In this document: positions 7,324 through 16,467 of the stretch, in pieces
How positions within the stretch are numbered: position 1 is the stretch's first letter
Layout: each line of letters begins with the position of its first letter
Source of the DNA: Pseudomonas sichuanensis
GTDB taxonomy: Bacteria > Pseudomonadota > Gammaproteobacteria > Pseudomonadales > Pseudomonadaceae
DNA length: 63,937 bases
Reading direction: 5' to 3'
Assembly (NCBI RefSeq): GCF_003231305.1
Contig: NZ_QKVM01000036.1
Location: forward strand, 1-63,937
Notes under the pieces: generated by a model
Databases searched by the model: none
What the model saw: the letters and a program-made list of their open reading frames with translations, nothing else
Told to the model about the DNA's origin: nothing
Program-made: the position numbers and the translations under genes

Positions 7324-8118
7324 ATGAGCCGCTTCAGGCGGATAGCCGTCAACACCCGCGGGCGCGACCTGGCCGTGGGGGATATCCACGGGCACTTCCA
7401 GCGCTTGCAACAGTGCCTGGATGGCGTCGGCTTCAACCCGGCGGTCGATCGCCTGTTCAGTGTCGGCGACCTGGTCGACCGCGGGCCGCACAGTGCGCAG
7501 GCACTCGACTGGCTGAGCCAACCCTGGTTCCACGCGGTGCAGGGCAACCACGAAAGCCTGGCGATCAATTACCTGCGCGGTGGCCGGCTTGACCTGGACA
7601 TGTACCGCGCGGCGGGAGGTGGCTGGTTCCTCGACTTGCCAGCGGATCAGCAGCGGCCATTTGTCGATGCTTTCCTTGAAATGCCTATCGCCCTGGAAGT
7701 GCAGACCCATGACGGACCGGTCGGCCTGCTGCACGCCGACAGCCCCTTCGCGCACTGGGAGGCTTTGCGCGCGAGCCTGCTGGATGACGACGATCCGCGC
7801 ATACGTGAAGTGTGCCAATGGTCACGACGGCGTCTGAAGGAAGGCGACGACGCCAGGGTCGAAGGGCTGCGTGCGCTGCTGGTCGGGCACACGCCGGTGC
7901 TCAAGGTCAAGGTGCTGGGCAATGTCTGGCACCTGGATACCGGCGGTTGGAGCAGTGGCTGCTTCAGCCTGCTGGACCTCGCCACGCTTGCGGTGGTCAG
8001 CCCCATGCCAGATGAACCAGCACACCGACAGCAAGGGCCATCAGCATCACCCCCGAGGCCCGTTCCAGCCAGGGCAGGGCTTGGGCAAAGCGGCGCAGTA
8101 CCCGACGATTGCCAATAG
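7324..8118 (+). CDS. PPP-type serine/threonine protein phosphatase (metallophosphoesterase)
   Basis: The three metal-binding motifs are intact: GDIHGH at residues 19-24, GDLVDRG at 48-54 and GNHE at 74-77, followed by later histidines in LLHADSP and LVGHTP. The family (PrpA/PphA-like) dephosphorylates phosphoproteins or nucleotides with two metal ions. The usual end of such proteins is near residue 228 (LLDLATLAVV). The remaining 36 codons, rich in Pro, Gln and Arg, run through the 3' end of the convergent LysE gene, so the original stop appears lost or a long overlap is tolerated. Confidence 0.82.
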   Translation: MSRFRRIAVNTRGRDLAVGDIHGHFQRLQQCLDGVGFNPAVDRLFSVGDLVDRGPHSAQALDWLSQPWFHAVQGNHESLAINYLRGGRLDLDMYRAAGGGWFLDLPADQQRPFVDAFLEMPIALEVQTHDGPVGLLHADSPFAHWEALRASLLDDDDPRIREVCQWSRRRLKEGDDARVEGLRALLVGHTPVLKVKVLGNVWHLDTGGWSSGCFSLLDLATLAVVSPMPDEPAHRQQGPSASPPRPVPARAGLGQSGAVPDDCQ

Positions 8119-8617
8119 CCAGTGCCACCAGCAGGTCCCAGGCCAGCACCGCCGTGAACATCCAGCCAGCGTATAGCCCTTTGAGCATGACGCTGCTGCC
8201 GCCGATCATGCTCGCCAGGCTGGCATAGAACAGCGCGTTCTTGGGGTTGAGGATGCCTGAGGCGAAGCCCATGCCCAGACTGCCCAGCCAACCCCTGGCC
8301 GGCTGCCCGCCGGTCGTTGCGGCAGGTGTCAGGCTGCTGTGCCCGGCATGGCGCAAGAACAAGGCACCGATGTACAGCAGGTAGGCGCAACCGGCCAGTT
8401 GCAAGGCCATGAACATCGCGCTGCCCGCGTGCAGCACCGCTACCCCGGCGAACGCTGCGCCGATGAACACACCGTTGGCCAGGGCGATGCCCAGGCAGGC
8501 GCCACTGGCCACCCGCCAACCTGCGCTGGCCGAGGTGCGGGCCACCAGGAAAAAGTCCGGGCCAGGCGAGAGCAGGGCAAGAAAATGGGCGGTGGCGACG
8601 AGCAGGAACTGTTCCAT
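7997..8617 (-). CDS. LysE/RhtB-family amino-acid exporter
   Basis: A 206-residue, six-helix exporter of the LysE superfamily. The motif LLSPGPDFFLVARTS near the N-terminus and GMGFASGILNPKNALFY in the middle are diagnostic. Members export amino acids or homoserine lactone across the inner membrane. ATG 8617 is chosen; an in-frame TTG precedes it directly. Its 3' end overlaps the phosphatase gene by 122 bp on the opposite strand. The substrate cannot be inferred. Confidence 0.85.
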   Translation of the reverse strand: MEQFLLVATAHFLALLSPGPDFFLVARTSASAGWRVASGACLGIALANGVFIGAAFAGVAVLHAGSAMFMALQLAGCAYLLYIGALFLRHAGHSSLTPAATTGGQPARGWLGSLGMGFASGILNPKNALFYASLASMIGGSSVMLKGLYAGWMFTAVLAWDLLVALAIGNRRVLRRFAQALPWLERASGVMLMALAVGVLVHLAWG

Positions 8618-8679
8618 CAAGCGGGTTTCCGAGTGGGAAAACCACAGTCTGTTCAGGTGCCGGCCGGGTGTATTGAAGA

Positions 8680-9495
8680 TTATTGCAACCCGCCTCGGTA
8701 GGCCCCGGGCGTCACCCCGGCATGGGCCTTGAACACCCGCTGGAAGTGGCTCTGGTCGGCGAACCCCAGCCGATAGGCCACTTCTGCCAGCGCACAGCCC
8801 TGGCGCAGCAGCAACCGCGCCTGGTTGACCCGGGCATTGAGCAGGTAACTGTGCGGGGTCATGCCGGTAGCCGCTGCGAACGCACGGATCAGTTGATAGC
8901 GACCCAGCCCGGCCTGCCGGGCCAGGTGGTCGAGGCTGAGTTCGGCCAAACCCTGCTCGTCGAGGCAGGCGACCAGCTCACCCAGCATCGAAGGGGCCAG
9001 CGCCGGGGCCGGTGGCAAGGTGGGCAGGGTGCTTAAGTCATGGTCGCCGATGAATGCCACCAGCGCAGCCTCCTTCTCCAGTGGCGAAACCTTCGAGAAC
9101 AGCAGCTCGTTCAACGCGCAGAACTGCCGGTACAGCGCCGGCGAGCGGGTGATGCGCGCTGGCGCCAGCGGCTCACCGGCCGCCATGCCGGACTCCAGGC
9201 GCAGGCAGCGCAGCCAGTCGGCGTCCAGGTGCAGCATCTGGTAGCTCCAGGCCTTGCCGGGCTCGGGGTTGCAGGCGTGCACCCGTTGCGCCGGCACCAG
9301 CACCAGGGTGCCGGGCGTCAGCCGCACCACGCCTTGGCCTGCTCCGGTGAAGTGGCTGTAGCCGACATCCACCGCGCCGATGGAGAAGCTTGGGTGGCTG
9401 TGCGCCTTGTAACAGGCGCGGCTATGGCAAGCGCGGCGGCTTTCGACGAAGGGCAGCGCCGGGTCATGCCAGATTTCACTGCGGGGGAAGGGCAT
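8680..9495 (-). CDS. AraC-family transcriptional regulator
   Basis: A 271-residue regulator with an N-terminal cupin-like ligand domain (YKAHSHPSFSIGAVDVGYSHF) and a C-terminal double helix-turn-helix (SLDHLARQAGLGRYQLIRAFAAATGMTPHSYLLNARVNQAR, then LAEVAYRLGFADQSHFQRVFKAHAGVTPGAYR). It is divergent from a LysE-type exporter gene, so control of that exporter is likely; this type of pairing is common for AraC-like regulators and amino-acid exporters. ATG 9495 is preferred to the GTG at 9516, which adds only seven unconserved residues. Confidence 0.85.
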   Translation of the reverse strand: MPFPRSEIWHDPALPFVESRRACHSRACYKAHSHPSFSIGAVDVGYSHFTGAGQGVVRLTPGTLVLVPAQRVHACNPEPGKAWSYQMLHLDADWLRCLRLESGMAAGEPLAPARITRSPALYRQFCALNELLFSKVSPLEKEAALVAFIGDHDLSTLPTLPPAPALAPSMLGELVACLDEQGLAELSLDHLARQAGLGRYQLIRAFAAATGMTPHSYLLNARVNQARLLLRQGCALAEVAYRLGFADQSHFQRVFKAHAGVTPGAYRGGLQ

Positions 9496-9631
9496 GGCAG
9501 GCCGCCTGGTGGTCACGTGGGAGCAGGCAGTCTAATCACTGCTGACTGTTCCGGCCATTCGCCGTTTCACTGTGCTTGACGTGCGGGCAGGCCGGGCGCG
9601 ACCCTGCTGCGGTCCTTGAAGGAGAACAAGA

Positions 9632-10255
9632 ATGGACCTGTCGAGCCTGCTGCTGTTTATCCCCGCCTGTTTCGCCCTGAACATGGCGCCGGGGCCCAAC
9701 AACCTGTTGTCGCTGCACAATGCCAGCCGCTATGGCCTGCGCATCGCCTGCGTGGCCGGGGCCGGCCGGCTGCTGGCGTTCAGCGGCATGATCGCGCTGG
9801 CGGCCATGGGCCTGGCGGTGGTGTTGCATACCAGCGAATACCTGTTCCTGGCGATCAAGGTGCTGGGCGCCGGCTACCTGTTCTATATCGCCTGGCAGCT
9901 GTGGCGCGCGCCGGTGGGCGAGGCGCGGGTGGCGGGCGAGCAGCCGCGCGGTACCTGGAAGCTGGCGCGCCAGGAGTTCTGGGTGGCCGCCGGCAATCCC
10001 AAGGCGATCCTGATCTTCACCGCCTTCCTGCCGCAATTCGTGACGGTGGGCGGCAACATGCCGGTCAGCGAGCAGTTCCTGCAGTTGGGTGTGCTGTTCC
10101 TGCTGCTGGAGTGGGCGGCCATCGCCATCTATGCCGGGCTCGGCGCTTACCTTCAGCGCTGGTTCGAACGCCCTGGGCCACGGCGTGTGTTCAACCGGGT
10201 CAGTGCTTCGCTGCTGGGTTGCGCGGGGCTCGGGTTGCTGGCGGCGCGGCGCTAG
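9632..10255 (+). CDS. LysE/RhtB-family exporter
   Basis: A 207-residue inner-membrane exporter with the family motifs NMAPGPNNLLSLHNASRYG near the N-terminus and QEFWVAAGNPKAILIFTAFLPQF at residues about 112-134. AAGGAG lies seven bases before the ATG. It is divergent from the AraC regulator, which probably responds to its substrate. The stop codon overlaps the convergent autotransporter stop by four bases. It is only distantly similar to the LysE protein at 7997-8617, so this is not a recent duplication. Confidence 0.86.
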   Translation: MDLSSLLLFIPACFALNMAPGPNNLLSLHNASRYGLRIACVAGAGRLLAFSGMIALAAMGLAVVLHTSEYLFLAIKVLGAGYLFYIAWQLWRAPVGEARVAGEQPRGTWKLARQEFWVAAGNPKAILIFTAFLPQFVTVGGNMPVSEQFLQLGVLFLLLEWAAIAIYAGLGAYLQRWFERPGPRRVFNRVSASLLGCAGLGLLAARR

Positions 10256-12684
10256 AACTGCCAGCGCAGGCCCAGGTTCACACCGCTGGCCTGCTGCTGG
10301 CGGCTGTCCAGGTTGGTGCTGTATTGCAGGCCTGCATGCAGGCTCAGCGCCGAACCCAGACGTGCCGCCAGCCCGCCTTCGAGTTGCAGCGCGGTGTAGC
10401 GGTAGTCGGTGTCTATGCGGTCCACGCCGTTGAAGGTCAAGGTGTCGGCGCCGCCGTCGGCATGCCACAGGTTGACCTGGGCAAAGGGCTGCAGCAGCAC
10501 CCGGTCTGTGGCAGGGAACAGCCCCTCCAGGCGCAGGCCAAGGCGCCCGAGCCATTCCACCTGGGCGTCATGGCTGACCCGCGAGGCCCGGTCGCTGGCG
10601 CTGTCCAGGCTCACCCGCTGGGCGATCAGTTGAGCTTGGGGCTCCAGGGCCCACTGCGCAGTCAGCGCCAAGGGGTAGCCGCCTTGCAGTGAGGCGGCCC
10701 AGGCGTGGCCATCGAGGTCGAGCTTGTCGCCACGGTCGGAGCGGGCACGGCCATCGAGGTGGGTGTACTGCAGCACCACGTCCACATAGCCCTGGGCCGG
10801 CCCTACCCAGGTCCAGTAGGCGCCCAGGCTGTTGCCCTCCAGCTCAAGGTTGCCCACCGGGCTGTCCTCGCGGCCCAGGGCGAAGCCGCGGACATCGCCG
10901 TCCAGGCGCTCATGGCCAAGGTACAGGCCGGCGTACTGGCGGTAGCCGTCGTCCGTGCCCTGCACATACAGGTCCTGGCCCACCTTGAAGCCGTAAAGGT
11001 TACCGTCCAGGGTCGGGGTCACTGTGCCGCTCCATTGCTGGCGAAGGGCACTACCGTAGGCTTGGCCCCAGCTCGCAGGCGGCGTGGCCGTGGCGTCGAG
11101 CCACTGTTGATCATCCCGTCGCACATCAACGGTGCCCAGGGCCTGGCGCACGATGATCGCGGCGCCGCGCGGTGCCGCTGCGTAAACCGCCACTTCCGGG
11201 CGGTACAGGGGGATGACCCGCCCGGCCACCGGGGCGGGCAAGTCGGCCTGGCCTGGGGCGGGCGCGGCTACCGGCGGCGTGCTTGACGGCTCCACGCCAG
11301 GCGCCGGGGCGGGTGGCGCGACCAAGGTCGAGCGCAGGTACCAGTTGTTCTCGCTGCCGGCGGTGATGCCGCCTTTGAACAGGCGGTAGTCGTAGGCGCC
11401 GGCCGACAGGGTCTGGGTCTGGATGAAGGCATTGGCATTGCCGGTGGCGCCGTCGCGTGCCTCGACCACCTGGATGCCATTGCCCTGGGTGGCCGCGCCC
11501 GGGCCCCCGAGGTTGCTGACCAAAAGCCCGGTCGAGCCACTGATGCCACCCTGGCTGATCACCAACCGGTCCGAGGCGGCGTCGTCCTGGCCGAGCACGC
11601 TGTTCAGGCGCAGCACACCGTTGTCGCCGTTGTAGTCGCCGATCACCAGTAGTCGGCCCGCGCCGTCGTTGCCTGCGCTCAAGTCGATCGTGCCGGCGTT
11701 GTTCAGCCCCACGCGCTGGCCACTGGCGAAGGCCGAGACCGTGCCTTGGCGCGAGGCCAGGGTGCTGTCGGCAGCAATCTGCAGGGTGCCGGTGGCACTG
11801 CCGGCATCCCCGAGCAGCAGCGTGTCGTCGAGCTCGAAACGGCTGCCGCCGGCAAGCTCGATCCGCTCCCAGTTGAGGAAGCGGGCGCCACCTTTGGCCT
11901 GGCTGGCGAACAAGGTCAAGGTATCGCTGCCAGTGCCGCCGTCGAGCGGGATGACCAGGGCGTCGCTGGCCAGGCCCTGAAGCTGCGCCGTGTCGTCGCC
12001 AGGGCCCATGTCCACCCGCGTGCCGATCCGCCCGCCGGTCCAGCTGAACCGATCATTGCCGATGCTCATCAGCACGCTGCCGGCAACCTGGCCGCCGTGG
12101 ATCAGCACCTGGTCATCGCCGCCGCTGACGCTGATGTTGCCGCCCACGCTGCCGCTGAAAACCTCCACGTAGTCCTTGTCGAAGCCGGTGACGATATTCC
12201 GGTCGATGCTGCCAGCGCGCAGGATGAAGGTGTTTTCGTCCAGGCGCATGTTGACGCTGCCGATCCGCCCGCCGTCCATCTGGGCGAAGTCACCGCTGTC
12301 GAAATTGCCCTTGATCCAGCCGCCGGTCATATGGAAGCGGTCCAGGCCATCGCCCTGATTGAGGTCGCCGCCAATGATGCCGCCGCTCATGTTGAAGGTA
12401 TCGATGCCGGCGCCCTGATTGACGTCGCCGCCGATTACGCCCGAGGCCATGTCGATGGTGTCCTGGCCGGCACCGAAGGTCACGTTGCCGCTGATCGTGC
12501 CGCTGCCGCCGGCGGGCAGTAGCAGGCTGTTGTTGCCGCCGGTGTCGAGCAGCGAAGCGGCGCTGCCGCTGTCGCAGACGTAGCTGTCATTGCCTGGCCC
12601 AGGGCTGAAGCTGCAGGCTGCCTGGGCCTGGGCAAGCATCAACAGGGGCAAGGGTGCCAGTGCCAGCAACAGCCGCATGTGCAT
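10252..12684 (-). CDS. Autotransporter (type Va) with repeat-containing passenger
   Basis: An 810-residue protein with a signal peptide (MHMRLLLALAPLPLLMLAQAQA). The passenger domain (about residues 23-500) is rich in Gly/Asp and carries repeats of the form GGDxNQGxGIDTFxMSGGxI, consistent with a right-handed beta helix. A Pro/Ala-rich linker follows, and a C-terminal autotransporter barrel of about 270 residues ends LGLRWQF with the required terminal aromatic. The barrel secretes the passenger across the outer membrane. Start: ATG 12684 eight bases after CGGAGG. No protease or lipase motif was seen, so an adhesin role is inference. Confidence 0.85.
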   Translation of the reverse strand: MHMRLLLALAPLPLLMLAQAQAACSFSPGPGNDSYVCDSGSAASLLDTGGNNSLLLPAGGSGTISGNVTFGAGQDTIDMASGVIGGDVNQGAGIDTFNMSGGIIGGDLNQGDGLDRFHMTGGWIKGNFDSGDFAQMDGGRIGSVNMRLDENTFILRAGSIDRNIVTGFDKDYVEVFSGSVGGNISVSGGDDQVLIHGGQVAGSVLMSIGNDRFSWTGGRIGTRVDMGPGDDTAQLQGLASDALVIPLDGGTGSDTLTLFASQAKGGARFLNWERIELAGGSRFELDDTLLLGDAGSATGTLQIAADSTLASRQGTVSAFASGQRVGLNNAGTIDLSAGNDGAGRLLVIGDYNGDNGVLRLNSVLGQDDAASDRLVISQGGISGSTGLLVSNLGGPGAATQGNGIQVVEARDGATGNANAFIQTQTLSAGAYDYRLFKGGITAGSENNWYLRSTLVAPPAPAPGVEPSSTPPVAAPAPGQADLPAPVAGRVIPLYRPEVAVYAAAPRGAAIIVRQALGTVDVRRDDQQWLDATATPPASWGQAYGSALRQQWSGTVTPTLDGNLYGFKVGQDLYVQGTDDGYRQYAGLYLGHERLDGDVRGFALGREDSPVGNLELEGNSLGAYWTWVGPAQGYVDVVLQYTHLDGRARSDRGDKLDLDGHAWAASLQGGYPLALTAQWALEPQAQLIAQRVSLDSASDRASRVSHDAQVEWLGRLGLRLEGLFPATDRVLLQPFAQVNLWHADGGADTLTFNGVDRIDTDYRYTALQLEGGLAARLGSALSLHAGLQYSTNLDSRQQQASGVNLGLRWQF

Positions 12685-12815
12685 CGCCTGGGCCTCCGTT
12701 GTGCACAGAGCCCGCACGGCGCAAGCGCGATGTGCGGGATTACCCGCGATGTACTGCGTTCAGGAGGAGGGACGCAACTGGCAAAACTGTCAGGTGGCCA
12801 AGGGCCGCCATCGGG

Positions 12816-13091
12816 TCAGTCGCGGTAGAACGTCTGCACCAGGTGGTAGCCGAACTTGCTCTTGATCGGCCCATGTACCACCCGCAAGGGCTTCTTGAAG
12901 ATCACCTGGTCGATGGCGCCGACCAGTTGCCCAGGGCGGATTTCGCCAAGGTCGCCGCCACGCTTGCCGGAGGGGCAGGTGGAGAATTTCTTCGCCAGCA
13001 CGTCGAAGGCTTCGCCATTGGCGATGCGCTGCTTGAGCTTCTCGGCTTCGTCAGCGGTCTTGACCAGGATATGGCGGGCTTGGGCTTTCAT
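12816..13091 (-). CDS. ppiC: Stand-alone parvulin peptidyl-prolyl isomerase
   Basis: A 91-residue single-domain parvulin, the length of E. coli PpiC. Motifs are ARHILVKT at residues 5-12, the CPSGKRGGDLG loop at about 39-49 and FGYHLVQTF at the C-terminus. It isomerises Xaa-Pro bonds in folding proteins; without a signal it acts in the cytoplasm. It lies 36 bp downstream of the acetoacetyl-CoA synthetase gene on the same strand. A second paralog lies at 23650-23931. Confidence 0.9.
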   Translation of the reverse strand: MKAQARHILVKTADEAEKLKQRIANGEAFDVLAKKFSTCPSGKRGGDLGEIRPGQLVGAIDQVIFKKPLRVVHGPIKSKFGYHLVQTFYRD

Positions 13092-13127
13092 GGGGATACC
13101 TGTGCTTCGGGGCGAAAAAGGCCGCCA

Positions 13128-15086
13128 TTATGCCTGATCGCGCAGCTCCGCGCGGTCACGGAACTGCGCCAGTGCCTCGGGGTTGGCCAGGGCATCGGTG
13201 TTGTTGACCGCCAGCCCATGCACCACATTGCGGATCGCCAGCTCCACCAGTTTGCCACTGAGGGTACGCGGGATGTCACTCACCTGGGCGATCACTGCCG
13301 GGACGTGGCGCGGGCTGGTGTACTGGCGGATGACCTCGCGGATGCGCTGGCGCAAGGCATCATCCAGTTGCAGGCCATCGCGCAGGCGCACGAACAGCAC
13401 CACGCGCACATCGTCGTGCCAGTCCTGGCCGATGGCCACGCTTTCCAGCACCTGTTCGACCTTTTCCACTTGCCGGTAGATCTCGGCCGTGCCAATGCGC
13501 ACGCCACCGGGGTTGAGCACCGCGTCCGAGCGGCCGTGGATCACCAGGCCGCCGCCGGCGCGCTGCTCGGCGTAATCGCCCTGGCACCAGGCCCCGTCGA
13601 ACTGGCTGAAGTAGGCGTCGTGGTAGCGGCTGCCATCGTTGTCGCCCCAGAACCCCAGGGGCATCGACGGGAACGCCTGGGTACACACCAGCTCGCCTTT
13701 CTCGTCGATCACTGGCTGCCCCTGCGCATTCCACACCTGTACCGCCATGCCCAGGCCGGGGCCTGCGATCAGGCCACGGCGTACCGGCAGCAGCGGGTTG
13801 CCGAGCACGAAGCAGGCGACGATGTCGGTGCCGCCGGACATCGAGGCCAGACACACATCGGCCTTGAACTTGGCATAGACGAAGTCGTAACTGTGCGGCG
13901 ACAGCGGCGAGCCGGTGCACAACAAGAGCCTCAGGGTATCGAGGCGGTGGCTTTTCATCGGCTCGCAACCGGCCTGTTCCAGGGCTGCGAGGTACTTGGG
14001 GCTGGTACCGAAGGCGTGGATGCCTTCGCTGTCAATCAGGTCGAGCAGCCGTTCCGGGCCCGGGTGCAAAGGCGATCCGTCATACAGCACCAAGGTGGCG
14101 CCCACCGCCAGGCCCGAGACCAGCCAGTTCCACATCATCCAGCCACAGGTGGTGTAGTAGAACAGCACGTCGTCGGCTTTCAGGTCATTGTGCAGGCCGT
14201 GTTCCTTGAGGTGTTGCAGCAGTACGCCGCCGGCCCGGTGGACGATGCACTTGGGCACACCGGTGGTGCCGCTGGAATAGAGGATGTACAGCGGGTGATC
14301 GAAGGGCAGGGCGACGAAGGTCGGGCTGCCGCCGGGCTGGAAGAAGTCATCCCACAGGGTGACCTGGGGCCCGCTGAACTCTTCGCTGCGGGTCTGCACC
14401 CGGGTGTAGGGCACCACCAGCAGGTGTTCCAGTTGCGGCAGCTGGGCGACCACCTGGTTGATCTTGTCGACCTGGTCCACGGTCTTGCCGGCATAGGCAT
14501 AGCCCGCGCAGGCAATCAGCAGTTTCGGCGCGATCTGCCCGAAGCGGTCGATGATGCCGTGGGTGCCGAACTCCGGAGAGCAGCTTGACCATACTGCCCC
14601 GAGGCTGCTGGCGGCGAGCATCGCGACCAGGGTCTCCCAGGTATTGGGCATTACCGCCCCGATGCGGTCGCCCGGCACAATGCCGGCCTGGCGCAAGGCC
14701 CGTTGCATCCCGGCCACCTGGGCGGCCAACTGGTTGTGGGTCAGGCTGTGGCGGCTGCCGTCCTCGCGCACGGCGACCACGGCGGGGCGATCATCGCGCC
14801 GTTGCAACAGGTGTTCGGCGAAGTTCAGGGTGGCGCCGGCGAACCAGCGGGCATCGCGCAGGTGCGGGCCCTCGATCAGCACCTGGCTTGCAGGTGTATG
14901 CCAGCGTACGTGGAAGTATTCACTGAGCGTCTGCCAGAACGCAGCACGGTGCTCGATGCTCCAGCGGTGCAAGGCGGCGTAGTCGTCGAGCTGGAGGTTG
15001 AAGCGCAGGTTGACCCGACGGCGCAAGGCCTCCATGCGGCTGGCTTCGATCTGCGAGGTGGAGGGGCGCCAGAGTATGTCGTTCAT
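13128..15086 (-). CDS. Acetoacetate--CoA ligase (acetoacetyl-CoA synthetase)
   Basis: A 652-residue ANL-superfamily enzyme that activates acetoacetate to acetoacetyl-CoA with ATP. The adenylate loop ILYSSGTTGVPKCIVH is at about residues 265-280, and the C-terminal ARHVPAVI...PRTLSGKLVELAIRN region carries the catalytic lysine. The Trp-rich TCGWMMWNW segment is typical of AACS. It follows hbdH and ecotin on the same strand, so 3-hydroxybutyrate is oxidised to acetoacetate and then activated here. ATG 15086 behind GAGGGT is the conserved start; ten further upstream codons are unconserved. Confidence 0.92.
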   Translation of the reverse strand: MNDILWRPSTSQIEASRMEALRRRVNLRFNLQLDDYAALHRWSIEHRAAFWQTLSEYFHVRWHTPASQVLIEGPHLRDARWFAGATLNFAEHLLQRRDDRPAVVAVREDGSRHSLTHNQLAAQVAGMQRALRQAGIVPGDRIGAVMPNTWETLVAMLAASSLGAVWSSCSPEFGTHGIIDRFGQIAPKLLIACAGYAYAGKTVDQVDKINQVVAQLPQLEHLLVVPYTRVQTRSEEFSGPQVTLWDDFFQPGGSPTFVALPFDHPLYILYSSGTTGVPKCIVHRAGGVLLQHLKEHGLHNDLKADDVLFYYTTCGWMMWNWLVSGLAVGATLVLYDGSPLHPGPERLLDLIDSEGIHAFGTSPKYLAALEQAGCEPMKSHRLDTLRLLLCTGSPLSPHSYDFVYAKFKADVCLASMSGGTDIVACFVLGNPLLPVRRGLIAGPGLGMAVQVWNAQGQPVIDEKGELVCTQAFPSMPLGFWGDNDGSRYHDAYFSQFDGAWCQGDYAEQRAGGGLVIHGRSDAVLNPGGVRIGTAEIYRQVEKVEQVLESVAIGQDWHDDVRVVLFVRLRDGLQLDDALRQRIREVIRQYTSPRHVPAVIAQVSDIPRTLSGKLVELAIRNVVHGLAVNNTDALANPEALAQFRDRAELRDQA

Positions 15087-15151
15087 GCCGGGACCCTCGG
15101 TGCGGTGATGGGGCAAGCCCGCCGCGAAAGCGGGCGTGCCGATGCTGACGG

Positions 15152-15631
15152 TTACTCCACTTTAGCCGTTTGTACGTCCGGCGAGGCCGACCATACCCGG
15201 TAGCGCACTTCGACACCCTTGGGCACGTAGACCACCACGGGTAGCTTGCTGTTGTAGCGCAGCATGAAGCCGTCACCGACGACGGGTACGAAAGCGTCGG
15301 TTTTCTTGTTGTCCGGGCAGGCCATCAAGGTGCTGGCCGGGCCGCTGACCTTGTCCAGGCGGTAGTAGCTGTAGCCCCAGCCTTGCAGCGTGTGCTCTTC
15401 GAGCTTGCCGCCAAGGCGCTGGCGGTTGCAGTCCACCTTCAGCGTCTTGCCGGCGAGGATTTCCAGCTGATAGGCCGATTCATCGGCCTGGGCCGGCAGG
15501 TGGATCACCTGCCGGGTGAAGCCTTTTTCCGCCTCGGGGTAGGGCGCAACGTCTTTCAGGCTGGCGGCCATCGCCGGGGCGGCGGCAGCCAGGGTCAGGG
15601 ACAGTAACGCGGTGAGTCGAGCTTGGCGCAT
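15152..15631 (-). CDS. eco: Ecotin, periplasmic serine-protease inhibitor
   Basis: A 159-residue protein with a signal peptide (MRQARLTALLSLTLAAAAPAMAA) and a typical ecotin body. Ecotin dimers block trypsin-fold proteases such as elastase by an exposed loop. The reactive loop is readable as STLMACPD, with Met as P1 and the loop cysteine paired to an earlier CNR cysteine, and the end LRYNSKLPVVVYVP...YRVWSA matches the dimer arm. It lies between hbdH and the AACS gene on the same strand (55 and 65 bp gaps), an odd position for a protease inhibitor. Confidence 0.9.
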   Translation of the reverse strand: MRQARLTALLSLTLAAAAPAMAASLKDVAPYPEAEKGFTRQVIHLPAQADESAYQLEILAGKTLKVDCNRQRLGGKLEEHTLQGWGYSYYRLDKVSGPASTLMACPDNKKTDAFVPVVGDGFMLRYNSKLPVVVYVPKGVEVRYRVWSASPDVQTAKVE

Positions 15632-15686
15632 AAGGCCTCCTTGCAGATAAACGAATGCAAGACCGTGCCAGGCTCGACGCCCGCCC

Positions 15687-16457
15687 TCACTGGGCGAGCC
15701 AGCCGCCATCGACGTTCCAGGCGGCGCCGCGAACCTGGCTGCCGGCCTCGCTGCACAGGAACAATACCAGCTCGCCGAGGTGACGGGGTGTGACGAAGGC
15801 CAGCGAAGGCTGTTTCTCGGCCAACAGATCGTGCTGCGCCTGCTGTGGATCGCCACCGTTGGCGGCACGGTCGTCGATCTGTTTCTGTACCAGCGGGGTC
15901 AGCACCCAGCCGGGGCAGATGGCATTGCAAGTGACGTTGCTGGTGGCGGTTTCCAGGCCGATCACCTTGGTCAGCCCGACCACGCCGTGCTTGGCGGCCA
16001 CATAGGCGGCCTTGCCGGTGGAACCCACCAGGCCGTGCACCGAGGCAATGTTGATGATCCGCCCCCAACCCCGCGCGCGCATGCCCGGCAGCGCCAGGCG
16101 GCTGCCATGGAACACCGCCGACAGGTTCAGCGCGATGATCTTGTCCCAGGCCTCGACCGGGAACTGCTCCACCGGCGCCACGTGCTGGATGCCGGCGTTG
16201 TTGACCAGGATGTCGAGCGCACCGAACTCGCGCTCGGCCATGGCGAACATCTGCTCGATCTGTGCCACATCGGAAAGGTCGGCCGGGTGGTGTGCAACCT
16301 TCACCCCGTGCTGCTTGATCTGGGCGATGGCCGCTGCCGGGTCGCCGAAGCCGTTGAGCAGGATATTCGCGCCGGCCTCTGCCAGTACCTGGGCGATGCC
16401 CAGCCCGATACCGCTGGTGGAGCCGGTGACCAGTGCGGTCTTGCCTTTGAGCGTCAT
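15687..16457 (-). CDS. hbdH: D-3-hydroxybutyrate dehydrogenase
   Basis: A 256-residue SDR that oxidises (R)-3-hydroxybutyrate to acetoacetate with NAD. The cofactor motif TGSTSGIGLG is at residues 10-19, NNAGIQHVAPVEQFP is the characteristic BDH segment, and the catalytic YVAAK is intact. AICPGWVLTPLVQKQI also marks the family. It lies 10 bp downstream of the GntP-type permease gene and upstream of AACS, forming a complete 3-hydroxybutyrate assimilation operon. Confidence 0.93.
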   Translation of the reverse strand: MTLKGKTALVTGSTSGIGLGIAQVLAEAGANILLNGFGDPAAAIAQIKQHGVKVAHHPADLSDVAQIEQMFAMAEREFGALDILVNNAGIQHVAPVEQFPVEAWDKIIALNLSAVFHGSRLALPGMRARGWGRIINIASVHGLVGSTGKAAYVAAKHGVVGLTKVIGLETATSNVTCNAICPGWVLTPLVQKQIDDRAANGGDPQQAQHDLLAEKQPSLAFVTPRHLGELVLFLCSEAGSQVRGAAWNVDGGWLAQ

Positions 16458-16467
16458 GCAGTTCTCC

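Noticed and set aside
6736..7818. Very long minus-strand reading frames antisense to real genes (for example this one, and similar ones opposite catB, rlhA and trmK)
   Set aside because: High-GC coding sequence leaves its antisense frames open. These lack ribosome-binding sites, recognisable domains and sensible composition; only the sub-parts with family motifs were kept.
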